NCBI GenBank assembly: GCA_951802195.1
Contig: OX637621.1
Location: 496,001 to 560,000 of the forward strand
Direction: 5' to 3'
Origin: Tausonia pullulans
Taxonomy: Eukaryota; Basidiomycota; Tremellomycetes; Cystofilobasidiales; Mrakiaceae
DNA length: 64,000 nt
Numbering within the stretch: position 1 is the first letter of the stretch; each line of letters starts with the position of its first letter. The translations under genes were made by a program, and so were the position numbers. Positions 22,365 through 33,716 of the stretch are shown here, one piece after another. Under the pieces are notes generated by a model, which saw only the letters and a list, made by a program, of their open reading frames with translations, was not told where the DNA came from and made no database searches.

Positions 22365-23050
22365 CAAGGCAGACAGGGATGAGGGGGAGAAGGGAGAGAT
22401 AAGAGAGGAGGATAAGGGCGAGGGAGCGTCCAGGTGGTGAGGTGGTCGTCGAGAGTAGGTGGTTTGTCTCCCCACGAGGAAATGGGCCTCTGGCAGGAGG
22501 CTCACATGTCACGCCGCCGCCGGCCCCGAACGAGGCCTTCGAGCGGGTGAATCGACACGCACGAAGCTTGTCCGCGAGAGTACGCTCAGAAGTATGTCAC
22601 TTCTTTCACTTCACTCAGGTCCCGGCCCTCTGACGGACATCTTCCCCCACAACGACCCTTTGTTGTCCATCACCGCAACCGCTGATGGGCAAGCAGGCAG
22701 ATCCTTTGCTTCCTGTCTATCTCGCCTGCCAGGCCATCTCGCTATTGGGCATCCAAGACATTCGTCGCACGCTCTCCCCGCTCCCGTTGACCGGAAGGAA
22801 AGAGCGAGTGGCGGGACGACCCCGCGGGGTCCTCTCCCACCATGATCCGTCGTGGCTAGTCTGAGAATCTCGTCGTCATTGCCCTGTGATGCTGCGCCCT
22901 ATCTTTTCGAGCTCGAGCATGTTGATTTTAATCGTTGTGAAGTGACAACGGCTCTCAGACTTCCGCTCAGCCTCGCCTTGACGCCACGTGAGGCGAGGCC
23001 AGGACGACCATGTCACGTTAATCGATCATCATGCATCATGACAGGCCACC
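22365..23050. other. Intergenic, SLY41 promoter side and TRS130 3' side
   Basis: About 690 bp, with no frame of recognisable similarity on either strand. It must hold the SLY41-like promoter. Confidence 0.6.
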
Positions 23051-26000
23051 TCAGGCCTCGATGCCAATCGGTCCTCCTCCAAGCCCGTTCATCCCTGCCG
23101 ATGCTCCTGCCCCCCGTCCGCCATCGTCGCTTAGAGCGAGCGGCTGGCCAACGACGAACGTCGCCCTTCCCACAACCGGGAGCACCTCGACCGTCTCGGC
23201 CGCGTTGACGAGGTATGTCTCCGAGCTCGGCTCGGCCTGGCCTCCTGTCCAACCAGGCCCGACGGCCAGGGGAGTAACATTGACGCGTGGGAGGGCGAGC
23301 GTGCCATGGTGAACTGGGATGAGGGTGAAGGTCGCGGTGAACGGCTCCTCCTGTGACAAGGCAGCCGCAAACTTTGTTAGCCCTTGAGCGGCAGGGAGAC
23401 TGAGGAGCAGAGTAGACACTCACGGAAGCAACGAACGAGCCCTTCGTGCGGCCACTGACAAGCCAATGTCCAAAGTCGGCGCCGAGGTCGTATGCCATCA
23501 TGGTACCCTGCGGTAGCGGCGGGGATCCGCCAGCCCAGCTGGAGGAGCATGAGATGGACAAACGGCAAGTTATCGGCTGACCGACGGCGTTCGGGCCGGG
23601 GCTGACGACGAAGAGACAGACGGCCGAGAGGACCTGAATAATCGAGGGAGGTCACTTCCGCTGCTTCTGCCGGGGAAAAGGCAAATAAAGGGAAAGACGA
23701 CAAACTTGGCGAATGGGCACGTCTACTGGGATCTCAAGCGTCCGCCAGGGCATCTCCGGGCCCGAGACAGGAGCCTCGTACTCATCGAGGGCGTCCACGC
23801 TCTTTCTCCATCCATCTGCAAGAGCCTCCACGTCCCCATCGTCTAGACCGAGTTTTCGTATGACTCGAACGAGGGCCGGCTCCTCGATCTCGGGCACGTC
23901 GAGCTTTCCCGAGGCAAGGAAGCGGCCCGCCCAGCCTGGGACGGATTCAATGCTGCTAATGAGGGTCCGGACGAGCCAATCCTGGTTGTCAAGAAGCACC
24001 GGTAAGGAGGTGATAAGGATGTTCAGGTGGGACTGGATGGCATGGCGGAGTTCTGGAGGCAGACAGACGGAATAGATGGATCAGTCTCTCACGCCAAAGA
24101 GTCGAGGGTGAACGAAACCGTCGCACCCTCAGAAAGGGTCCGATAAGAAATCGTCAGACGAAGAGTGTCGTGCTCGGCTGTTTGGCAAGGCACCATTCAT
24201 CAGTAATGAGGTTCTAGCATGCAGCCAAGATGAAAGTGAGTGGCTCACCTCTCTCAGCACCCTCTTTAAGGGTCAGTCGGTGGAGGATGGTAGCAGGTAG
24301 GGCCGGCGAGACCACCTGCACGTATTTGGTGCTCGATAAGTCAACAGGGTTTGGCGCCGAGGAAGGCAACGATGACTCACGACCTCTGGGTCCGATGGTG
24401 ACCGAGAGCTCGTAATTTCTACGGTTGATTTCGCACCGGCCAATTGAGAGGAGGAGACGCGAATGTGATTGTGGCCATCGGAAGAGAGCGTGAATTTGGA
24501 GAACATGCTGAAAAGAGAAACCGTTAGGGCGGGCACACATGCTGCATGAGAGAGCTGGACGAACCATTCCTCGCGGAAGATGTCCTGAACGTTAACCGCG
24601 AACGGTAGTGAGAGAATCAAGTCCCTCGTCTTGCGAAGGGCACGGCACACATCGGGCTGAGCCTCGGTAGAGTAATCGATGCTGATCCGAATCTGTTAAG
24701 CGATGAGGCTACGTCAGCCGCTGGAGAGGAAGAAAAATTGGATCTCAGTCACATACTGGGACGCCCGTTCCAGCTGGTGTCCCTCGGTAGGGGAACGAGA
24801 TGATCAGGGCAGAATCGGGCTTAAGACCCTCGACATTTACCCCGCTTGACGTCGACGCGAAGCTTGTCTGGTCTGTGAAAAAGACGTCGGCTCAAGTTCA
24901 GTTCAGCAGGGCAGAAGGAGAGAAGCGAAATACTCTGACCTCCAGAGACAAGAATAGCCCGGCTCAGATCGAACGTCAATTCGTCGTTGGGCACCTGGAT
25001 CGCGATGCTGGCAGCTCGAACGGCGTTTCTGCCAGTGCTGATCTCGAGCAGGATCGACGGCTGAGCATCGAGTCGCACTGTTTGAAGAGGTCATCAAGAG
25101 ATCAACCCGGGTAGCGAGAAAGGAGGAGACATAGTGATGTTGCTCACCAGACAGAGGGAGCGAGACCTTGGCGTCCAAGGCTCGCCGGTCTCCTGGAATA
25201 CGAAGGACAGTTCGCATCGAGTGCTCAAGGAACTTGGTAGGGAGCGCGCTGTAGTAGATGGAGACCCGGCTGATCCGTATCTCCGAGGTCTCGAATGTGA
25301 AGAGGTCGGAGACAGGCACCTGAAAGAGAGACCTAATCAGCCAGCTGGTTGAAAGGAAGAGCGGGTCCTTTCTCAAATTACGTGGCACGTCGCGAGGATG
25401 ATGTTCTCTCCTGGCTGAAGCTTGTTCTCGCCAGAATGGAACCAGAGCTGATCCCTCTCTCGCCCAGAGAGACAGGTCCGGATATCATCGACGTCGACGG
25501 CCTGGACGAGGAAATTTCCAGTCAGATCAAGTTCGCCGATCGGAGACGTGGGCAAACAAAGACTCACACAAGGGAGACGGTTCGTGACAACCAACTCGAT
25601 CGTACAGCCGTCTTGGTCTCCGAGGCTGCGAGCGCGCGTCGTCTTTGGACGGACGTCAAAGGCGGCGTGGCCATGCAGCACAAGCTCTTTTGTTCGAAAT
25701 CAAAACAGTCAGGTTCACACAGCGAGGAATTACTAAAGGAGAGCCGATGAATGTGACACGAACCCTTCTCCAATGTTTGGCCGGCTGCACGGAGACCGCT
25801 CGTGAGCTCCTCCAAGAAGCCCGTGAGGCCGCCGGCCGAGCCATCCCAGATGGCATCTCTTCCAAGGGGATCCAACCGGACGACCGACTTGAGGAGCTCG
25901 AAGACGGCCGAGATCCACTCCTTCTCCCGAGGCTCTTTGAGAATCGTGTGGCATTGTAGGGTCTTGATTAGGTAGAAAGCCTGAAGAGACGTCCAGTCGC

Positions 26001-28188
26001 ACAAGCCGAACCGAGTTGCAAACGTTTGGAAGCGAGAGAATGCTGACTTGTAATGCTTTCGGTGGCTGAGGTATATCACTATCTCAGCCAATAGTGGCAA
26101 ACTGTAAGATATGTAGGGGATGTTGGACTTACAAGTCCAGCAAGGCAAGGCTTCCAGAGAGCTCCAATGTGGAGCGCCCCTTGCCACTCGTAGAAAGGCA
26201 TTTAACGGCTTTGAGCGTCGTGTCCTGAATAAGCACGTCAAACGTTGCCTGGTCACTCAGGGCGGCGTAAAGCTCCCGTCTGGAGATGGGGTTGGCGGGC
26301 TTGACGGGCTTGCCCCTTGCGTCGGCGGAGGAGGATGGAATGCTGGCGGGCGTGATGTTCGCGTTGAAGGGGTAAGAGTTCGGGAGGTGTCCGGCTCTGA
26401 CACCGAGCTTGTCGAGCTGTACAGCAAAGAATTGTGAGCTGAAGTTATTAGATGCAGGAAGGCGAAAGCTACGCACCTGGGCCCGGGCAAGCTTATAGAG
26501 TTCAGCCTTAGTAGCCAGCGTCATGGAGTCCTCTTGGTTTGACGTCGGCAAAAGTGGTTTTGGAGGCAGCGCCGCCTTCCATTCGTCGCAAGTGTCGACG
26601 ATGTTGAGACACGAGGAGTAAATCCAGCTCTCGATGAAATTTTCCGCGAGCGAGTCCTGCGGAACCGTCAAGAGCATCAACGCAAGAGCTAGAGCTTAAA
26701 AGACAGGGAGATCATCGACCGACCGAGTTCTCCCCGAGGGTTCGGCCGAAGGACCTGACGAACTCGATACCCTGCTTCATGACCTCGGATGTACGGCCCA
26801 TCCGGCCGAGCATGCGGCATCGACGTGCAAAGACGTAGATACGGAAGTCAAAGACGCTGATTGAGTTGGCAACGATGAGATCCCGATAAGGCTTATGCGA
26901 AATGGAAAGGATTGAAGCCGAGTCGTCCGAGGGCGCGGTGCCACCAAACTTGCCAAACCACGAAAGGTTTCGCTCTGATAGAATGCGAGCCAATGAGTAT
27001 CGGTCTCACTCGAGAGTAAAGAGCAGAGCAGACTCACCCTTGAGGACCTGGAAAAATGAGGCCTCAAGCTCGTCGTACTGAATCATCGCGTCCTCGTAGA
27101 GACTCATGCCCTCGAACGAGTGCGCCAGAGATTCCTGCTCGGTATCAAAAGGGGCGGGGGGTTCAGCAAGCCCCTTTTATTAGTAGGCAATAAGAAGAGT
27201 TCATACCTTTAGAATAAAAAAAGTGCAGAAGTTCCAGCCCGGCATTTTCCGCATCCCTTCCATCGCTTTGGTCTCCTCCTCCCGGGCAGCGACATTCGAG
27301 TCAAAGCAACTAATCACACCGTCCTTCATCTTGCCGATGAGGTCCGCCCACAAAATTGGATCGTCGGGAGCCGGGAAGGCTGGACGAGAGAGCTGCACAC
27401 ATCTGCGGCGGTCATGGCGACGACGAGATCAGATCTCTTTCTCATTGACCAGACCCTGAACTCAAGTTCGACCCACCTATCCCGCTTTCCGATGTTAAAG
27501 TCGCTCCGTATCCGATCGAGGACGCTGCCACCAACCCGGAACAGTCGACTGGCGGCTGTGCCCCCGCCGGCTCCTTTGGCAGCACCCGTCGTCGGATCAG
27601 GCTTTACGACAAGGACGATGAGCCACTCCTGGTGCTTGCGCTGGGAGACAAATGAGAGCCAATCCTTGATCTGCTGCTTGACAGTGCCTTTATACGTATC
27701 ATTGTCCTGCAGGGGGAGAGAGGGCGGGGCGTCACTTGTCAGCAGGTCGCTCGCCGCCGACACGTCGAGACACGGACGCGTCCGAGATCGCTGGGCGTTC
27801 GATCCTCGCGTCGTTGTCGTCACCTGTCGATGCTGGAGACGCGCCGGACCAGACTGGAAGGCAACTGAAATCTCAGGGGGACAGAGTTACTCACCTCGCA
27901 AGTGACGAAGTAGATGTTGAGGAGTGGCTTCTCCAGGAAGCTGCCCCCGGGCCCAGGTCGCTCACTGTCCTCCCCGCGGTTCACGCCCATCTCAAGCGCT
28001 CGGAACTCGACATCAACGGACTGTATCGTTCGGAGTGAGGGCCGCGAGGCGGGCTTCCAATGGAGGTTTCGCAAAGGGAGGTGCGAGCGGACGGCGGTTC
28101 GGATGCTTGCCCAGTCGGGGGAGGAGAGGAAGGACGGGGAAGCCGAGTACGTGCTGACAACCGCCTGTCCAGGCGGAAAGAGAGCCAT
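23051..28188 (-). CDS. TRS130: TRAPPII subunit Trs130/TRAPPC10
   Basis: Large subunit specific to TRAPPII, the Rab GEF for Ypt31/32 (Rab11) at the late Golgi. Twenty exons from 27895-28188 down to 23051-23350: 27477-27706, 27207-27402, 27038-27134, 26724-26974, 26477-26656, 26133-26416, 25764-26101, 25568-25686, 25382-25501, 25148-25319, 24940-25077, 24757-24872, 24565-24692, 24381-24507, 24249-24315, 24127-24177, 23706-24052, 23424-23633. The total is 3765 nt, 1254 residues, the size of human TRAPPC10. The N-terminus reads LPLRNLHWKPASRPSLRTIQ and VKQQIKDWLSFVSQRKHQE; the middle is alpha-solenoid (KAMEGMRKMPGWNFCTFFIL, ESLAHSFEGMSLYEDAM); the C-terminal third is beta-rich with a final TYLVNAAETVEVLPVVGRA. 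The intron 26102-26132 is only 31 nt, yet is needed to keep the frame. Confidence 0.92.
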
Positions 28189-28431
28189 GCTAGGCGTTAT
28201 ATCGGAGGGTAGCGTGTTGTGAGTGAGAGAGTCAGACAAGCGGTGGCTGTAGGGCGAGAGACTAAGCATGAGGCGACAATGAACGACAGTCGCGAGGGGA
28301 GATGACGCTCGGGCCGGTTCGACGCGCCGAGCGGTTCTCATCCTGCTTCTCATTTGACGCATCTATCCGAATCCTATCAGAACAAGGACTGAGCATAAGA
28401 CATTGATTGCCATCACTAGCACGCAAGCTCA

Positions 28432-30207
28432 TTATTCCCGGCCGATCTTGGTCCAGTCCACGCCCCATTCCTCGCCCCATTGTTTCTTGAGCCACTCGTC
28501 GGCTGCAGGAGAAGACAGAGATCGTCAGCTGGCTGTAGTCCGTAAGACAGAGACTGTGAGTCATGTGTACCTTGTTTGAAGTGACCAGTCCCGAAGAATC
28601 TGCGGAGTTGTAGACAGGGAGATCAGTACGATATCCAAGATTACTGCTAGCTGTGTACTCGCCACTCACCCCCTGTGCGCGCTGAGCGGGCTCGGGTGGA
28701 CCGACTTGAGTACGAGGTTCCGCTTCTGCAGAGACCGCGTTCAGATAGTCAGCCAGATTCTCAGAAGAAATTGAGTGCATGTGTCGGAGCGCACCTCGTC
28801 CACGCCCGCTGATTTGGCCATCACCTCGGCGTGTTTGCCCCAGCACATGAAGACCTGACCGAAGGAACAGGTAAGAAGAAGCTCGTCCTTTGCAGATGAA
28901 CATGACGTCGCGCACTTTGCCCTTGTCGCTGCCGAGACCAGACTCGGACTTGTGCGCAAGATGAGAAATGATGGATCGAGTGAAGGGCTCCCAGCCGGCT
29001 TTCGAGTGAGAGGCAGCCTGGAATAGAGAAAGAAGAGGTCAGAAACGAGAGATGGGCAGGGGGCTGATACTCGACCGTGCTGTGACTGACAGCGTTTGCT
29101 CGCACGGTGAGGGCCGTGTTGAGCAGGAGCACTCCCTGTTTGGCGAGCGCGGTGAGGTCGCTGGGTGAGATTGGAGGTCAGCGAGGAGGGCACAAAGGAA
29201 CTCGTAGGTCCGTCCGACTGACCCGTGCTTCGGGATCACAAACTCCGGGTACTCCTCCTTGATCTCCTTGTAGATGTTGACCAGAGATGGAGGGACCTTG
29301 ACGCCCTTCCGGACAGAGAAGGCGAGGCCGTGAGCTTGGCCAGCTACGAGATTCGTAAGATAGGATGTCAGTTCAGAGATGAAGCCCAGGATCGGTCGAT
29401 CTGCACTAACGCTGATGATAGGGGCTAATGGAAGATAATCGCGGTCAGAGCCACGTTGGAGCATCAAATACATCATCCAAGGGCGCCATAGAGGACTCAC
29501 TCCTGCCCGATGATGACCAGACGGACCGAGGAAAGCTTGGACAGCCGAGTGAAGGAGTAGATGTCCTCCTCTGCGAATCAACGGTCATATCAGAGTAGGC
29601 CTCGGCCCCTTGGAACGGCTCTCGATGGCGACGTACGTGGTGGATAGACCTTGGCTGAGGTAAACTCCTTGAGAAGGAAACGCTTGAGCTGTTTGAGGGA
29701 GAGCTGTCAGTCGCGAAGCTCGCCGACCCCGTCCACGTCCTTGACCCGTCGCGTCGACGGGCGTGTCCTTGCTTGCTCGCTTGTCCTCGTCCCACTCACC
29801 TCGAGGAAACTCGGCTTGACCATCTCGTGCTTGAGCTCTTCGAGCCAATCCTCGCCCATCGTCCTCAGCTCAAGCTCTAGAAGGCTCAGGCTCTCGATCG
29901 GCAGGCTTGGGAAGAGCCGCTGGAACTTGGCCTGAAGTTCGGCAGTGACGGGTCCCGAGGGCGGAGGGGGGGGAGGAGCGTTGACGAGGGCAGAAGGCTT
30001 CTTGTTCACGACGAGCTTGGACGACCCGGGGGCAGCGAAGGAGAGCGTGCTCTGCTTGAGAGGAGCCGACGGCTTGGAGGAGGCCGCCGTCGCCTTGGAC
30101 TCGGAGGCAGCGGGCGTGGGCGAGCTGAGAGAGGCGGCGCCAATGGTCGAGTTGGTGGCCGAAGTGAGGGCCTTGGCGAGAGGTCGTGAATTTCTGATTG
30201 GAGACAT
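28432..30207 (-). CDS. UNG1: Uracil-DNA glycosylase (family 1)
   Basis: Removes uracil from DNA as the first step of base-excision repair in nucleus and mitochondria. Eleven exons: 29800-30207, 29637-29688, 29501-29570, 29411-29424, 29223-29343, 29091-29160, 28916-29017, 28795-28854, 28670-28725, 28571-28599 and 28432-28502; 1053 nt, 350 residues. The N-terminal 100 residues are disordered and Ser/Pro/Ala-rich, with a PIP-like stretch [10 protein letters not shown]. The catalytic core has IYSFTRL, the water-activating motif GQDPYH (split over three exons, the middle one 14 nt), [29 protein letters not shown] and the DNA-intercalation loop [13 protein letters not shown]. It ends [11 protein letters not shown]. 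All catalytic elements are present. It lies 243 bp from the TRS130 start. Confidence 0.97.
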
Positions 30208-30603
30208 GGGTGTGAGGTAGGTAGGGAGAAAGAAGGTGGTGGTCGGAGGCTGGACGGCATGCGAGCGCCGGATCGACAGGAGAGGCACAATGACGATCGG
30301 GTGCAGACGCGTTCCTCCGATCCCCTCAGCAGGTAGCGATGCGTCATCAGTCCCTTCCTCGCGTTCTCTCTCAGCGATGTTCTGGAGTGCTCTCGAGGCT
30401 GGTAAGCTTTGCCCAGAGCATGATCCTCAGCTCGACCTATAGGGATGCGATAGGCCAGGGCAAACGCAAGACCACCGACACCACGCATCACTCGCACAAA
30501 CGCATATGCCACTCGATCCGAAACAAAAGACATCAATCCTGATCCTCTAAATGACCCCCGGGGCAAGAACGAAGAACAAGCAACTCGCATCACACACAAC
30601 ACT
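30208..30603. other. Intergenic, UNG1 promoter side
   Basis: About 395 bp between the UNG1 start and the eIF3e stop on the same strand; no recognisable frame or motif. Confidence 0.6.
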
Positions 30604-33040
30604 CTACGCTGACTTGGCCTCGATGGCCTGCGCGCTCTCATCCTCCTGCTTCCGGTTGCGACCCCCCGAGTTGCCGTTCCGCGCACCCCGGCCACCCTGT
30701 CCTCCTCCTCCGCCACCGTTGCCGGCCTGGTTGCCGCCGCGCTGGGACATGGCCCAAGACATGGTCTGCGCCGACTCGGCAAGGTCGCGCGTGACAGTGA
30801 GGATCGCTTGCGACGGCGGGTTGGAGGCGTAGGGCCGGGTGATGTGGAGCATGTTGGCGTTGAGGTCGATCTTGCCCTCGAGGCGGGTGTCCCGGACTGG
30901 AAGGGTGAGCACGTCAAGTCAGATCCAGTGATGGAGCAGAGGCAAAAGCGGCCACGGCGACGACTTACTGAGGTTGACGATCCACTTCTCGCCGTCAGAC
31001 CTCGAGAGGTTGAGACGCGCCGAGAGGTCGCTGTGAAGGCGAAGGAGATCTGGAGTCAGAACAGGTACCTGGGCAACAGAGGCGGAGACGGAGATAACTC
31101 ACTTGATGTCCACCCGCTGGTGGATCTTGCAGTAAGTCTCCGAAATGAGGTACCGAGCGTTCTCGAGGAAGAGCTCGGGCTTGTCCTCGCCGCTCGTGAG
31201 GAAGAAGTCGTTGGCAACGACCTTCTCGGCGAGGCTCAGGCTCTCCTGGGCGCCCTCAAAGTCGAACTCGGTGTGCAGCCGGGTGATGAACTGCGTGAGC
31301 GGGTCCTCGAACTGGTAGGCCTCGCCCTCAATCGCGCGGACAACCTCCTTGAGCGGGTCCGCCCGCTTCTGGCCGGGAACCCGAGCCGGGAGCGGGAGCC
31401 GGTGCGTGACGATGACGGCAAAGACGAGGTAGCGGAGGAGGTGCGGGCACGACGTCCGGAGAGTCGAGAGGTAAGGCGGCGAGAGGAAGAGCTCGAGGAG
31501 GAGCGGGAGGCCCTCAGGGTGGTTGAAGAAAACGAAGAGCGACCAGTGGAGGAGCCAGCTCCTGGCCTGGAGCTGAGCAAGGTCCCCACCCTGGCCGGCC
31601 GAGGTGGTGGCCGTGGCGGACGAGGCACCGCCCTCGGCCTGAGACCGGGTGTGGACGCCAGCAAAGGCAGAACCGGACCGCGAGTCGATGAGGTCCTTGA
31701 GTTCGTTGACCTCCTTGAGCGCGTCGTCCCAGGATCCGCTGAGGATGTCGGACGCAAGCTTGCCCCAGTGGGCCGAGAGGTTGAGGTCGAGGTCCGTCGA
31801 GAGGACGAGGAAGTGGTAGAGGTACTGCGACGCGCCGCGGTAGTCTCCGTAGGTGAACTGGAACTGGCCGTAATGGTAGAGGGAGAGAATCGAGTCCGGG
31901 TCGAGCTGCAGGAAGACAAACAGGCCATCGTTGGTGAGCCCAAAGACTTTTGCCAGACGCGCGCAGGAGCGGGAGGAGACACGACCGGCAACGCACCTGG
32001 TAGTGCTCCTTGAGCCAGATGAGGTTCTGCTCCTTGTCCTGCTTCAGCTGGCCGGCAACCTCGGGGTTGCCGATGACGTCGAGGACCTGCTCAGCGGCAG
32101 CGGCGAGCGTCTCGTTCTTCGTCGAGACCTCCGACCGGCGCGAGGCGAAGTCTGGCAAGAGAGAAGACAAGGGCGAAGAAGCGCGTGAAGAGTCAGCGCA
32201 GCTGCGATAGAGACGGAGCTGCTAAGACAGGCGTCTTCTTGTCTCTTTCCTCCCCAACAGCGTTGGATGCCACTCGACAAGCCAGATAGGTGGTGAAGCG
32301 GCTGGCAGACTCGTCCTAGAAAAGCAGGCGGCGACCAGCCAGCCAGCAGCGACCGCAACCTGCAAAGAGAGGGACCTCTCGGACCCCCTTCCTTGGCGTC
32401 ATACCAGTTCGCCTACACCTCCAGCAGCAGCGCCCCGAGACGACATCGCCAGCATAGCCAGAGATGCGAACCCCCATCCCCAGCATCCTCTCCAAAGTAG
32501 CCTCCTGGTGAGGTGCGGTCGAAGCACCATGGCGACAAGGCAAGACACGGCGGTAGCTCTTCTCTCTCCCTTGCTCTCCACGCGGAAGGGCACGCGACTC
32601 ACCGGCGGGGACCTCCTGGTCAGGGTGGACTTGGCCGAAGAGCTGCTGCATGTAGTCGACCATGTTCGTCTTCTTGACGAGCGCGTACTGGGCCGCATAG
32701 AGCGACGGCGCAGGGAAGAGAGGACTGCAAGGCGATGCGCGACGAAGAAGGGGAAGGGGCGGTTGAGCGCGCCGCCCTGTCGAACAAGGGGAGACGCGGC
32801 GCCAGCCTAGAGGCCAGGACTCACGGCTCGAGGTCGGTGAGGTGACCGAGAAGAGGAAGGGCAAGGTGCCGATCCAGGTATGGGATCATCCGCTGACGAG
32901 GGGGGAAACAAGGACGGCCAGGCGAAAGAACAGGACGAAAGAGGATGAGGTACACGGTCAGCCCCCCGTGACAAGTCATGAACGACAAGCATGCTGAAGT
33001 GGCGACGAGGACGGACCTGGGTGAGGTCATACTCGGCCAT
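30604..33040 (-). CDS. INT6: Translation initiation factor 3 subunit E (eIF3e/Int6)
   Basis: PCI-domain subunit of eIF3, which scaffolds the 43S pre-initiation complex in the cytoplasm. Exons 33017-33040 (24 nt, MAEYDLTQ), 32825-32892, 32603-32724, 31997-32151, 31103-31905, 30969-31030 and 30604-30896 sum to 1527 nt, 508 residues. Signature blocks: RMIPYLDRHLALPLLGHL, YALVKKTNMVDYMQQLF, NLIWLKEHYQLDPDSIL, LYHYGQFQFTYGDYRGA, then the PCI winged helix KIHQRVDIKNDLSARLN, DGEKWIVNLIRDTRLEG and MLHITRPYASNPPSQA. A Gly/Asn/Arg-rich tail follows. The intron 32152-32602 is 451 nt, the longest in the gene. A 401-codon antisense frame over 30808-32013 is a codon-bias shadow. Confidence 0.95.
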
Positions 33041-33716
33041 TTTGGAGGAGAAGACGGAGGGGGGGAAGGTGGGGGGGAGGGACGGGGCAGAGGTGAAGGT
33101 CGAAGGTCGAACGCAGAAAGAACGCGAGGCGAGAGTCGTCGCCCTCAGCGCGGGCGCGGAGAGCTCGAATTTTGAGGGAGGGGAAGCAAACGCGCCTTCC
33201 GACTCCTGACGGCCATCTCTCCCGCCACTGCTGAAGAAATACTCATAGCATTTCTCGAAGGCTCTGGAGAAGTGATCAGCTTCATTTGCGCTGACACTCA
33301 ACATGCGAAGGTCCAGCCGAGCAGCGTGACAAGGTCAGCCTAACTGGCTTTCTGCAAGCTGAAGTCTCTCTGAGATCGATCTTCCATTGTAAGTCTAGAC
33401 GAGCCACCAAGCAGCTGCTCCGCCAAGACGGCCAGGTCGCACTTACCCGGTCAATGTGCCCAATTCAAACAGCATGAGACATAAACTGAGTGGAACGGAA
33501 GCAGAGCAAGGTCAGGTCCTGTGTTGAACCGTGCGAGATGGATGTGCGAGAAAGCTAACAGAGGAGGATAACGAAAAGAGGGGGATGCGAGAGCAAGAGA
33601 GGGAAGGAAACTAGGGGAAAGCCGGGGAAGTTGTAGGCGTTTATAGGCGGAGGCAGGCAAGGTGCAAAGAGAAATATATAAGACGAGGGAAAAAAGATGA
33701 GACGAAGCGCCTTAAT
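33041..33716. other. Intergenic, eIF3e promoter side and NHA1 3' side
   Basis: About 675 bp with no supported gene. Short frames on both strands show no family similarity. Confidence 0.6.

Noticed and set aside
30808-32013. 401-codon plus-strand open frame
   Set aside because: It lies antisense to the main eIF3e exon and has a repetitive Glu/Arg/Val composition produced by GC-rich codon bias; no domain.
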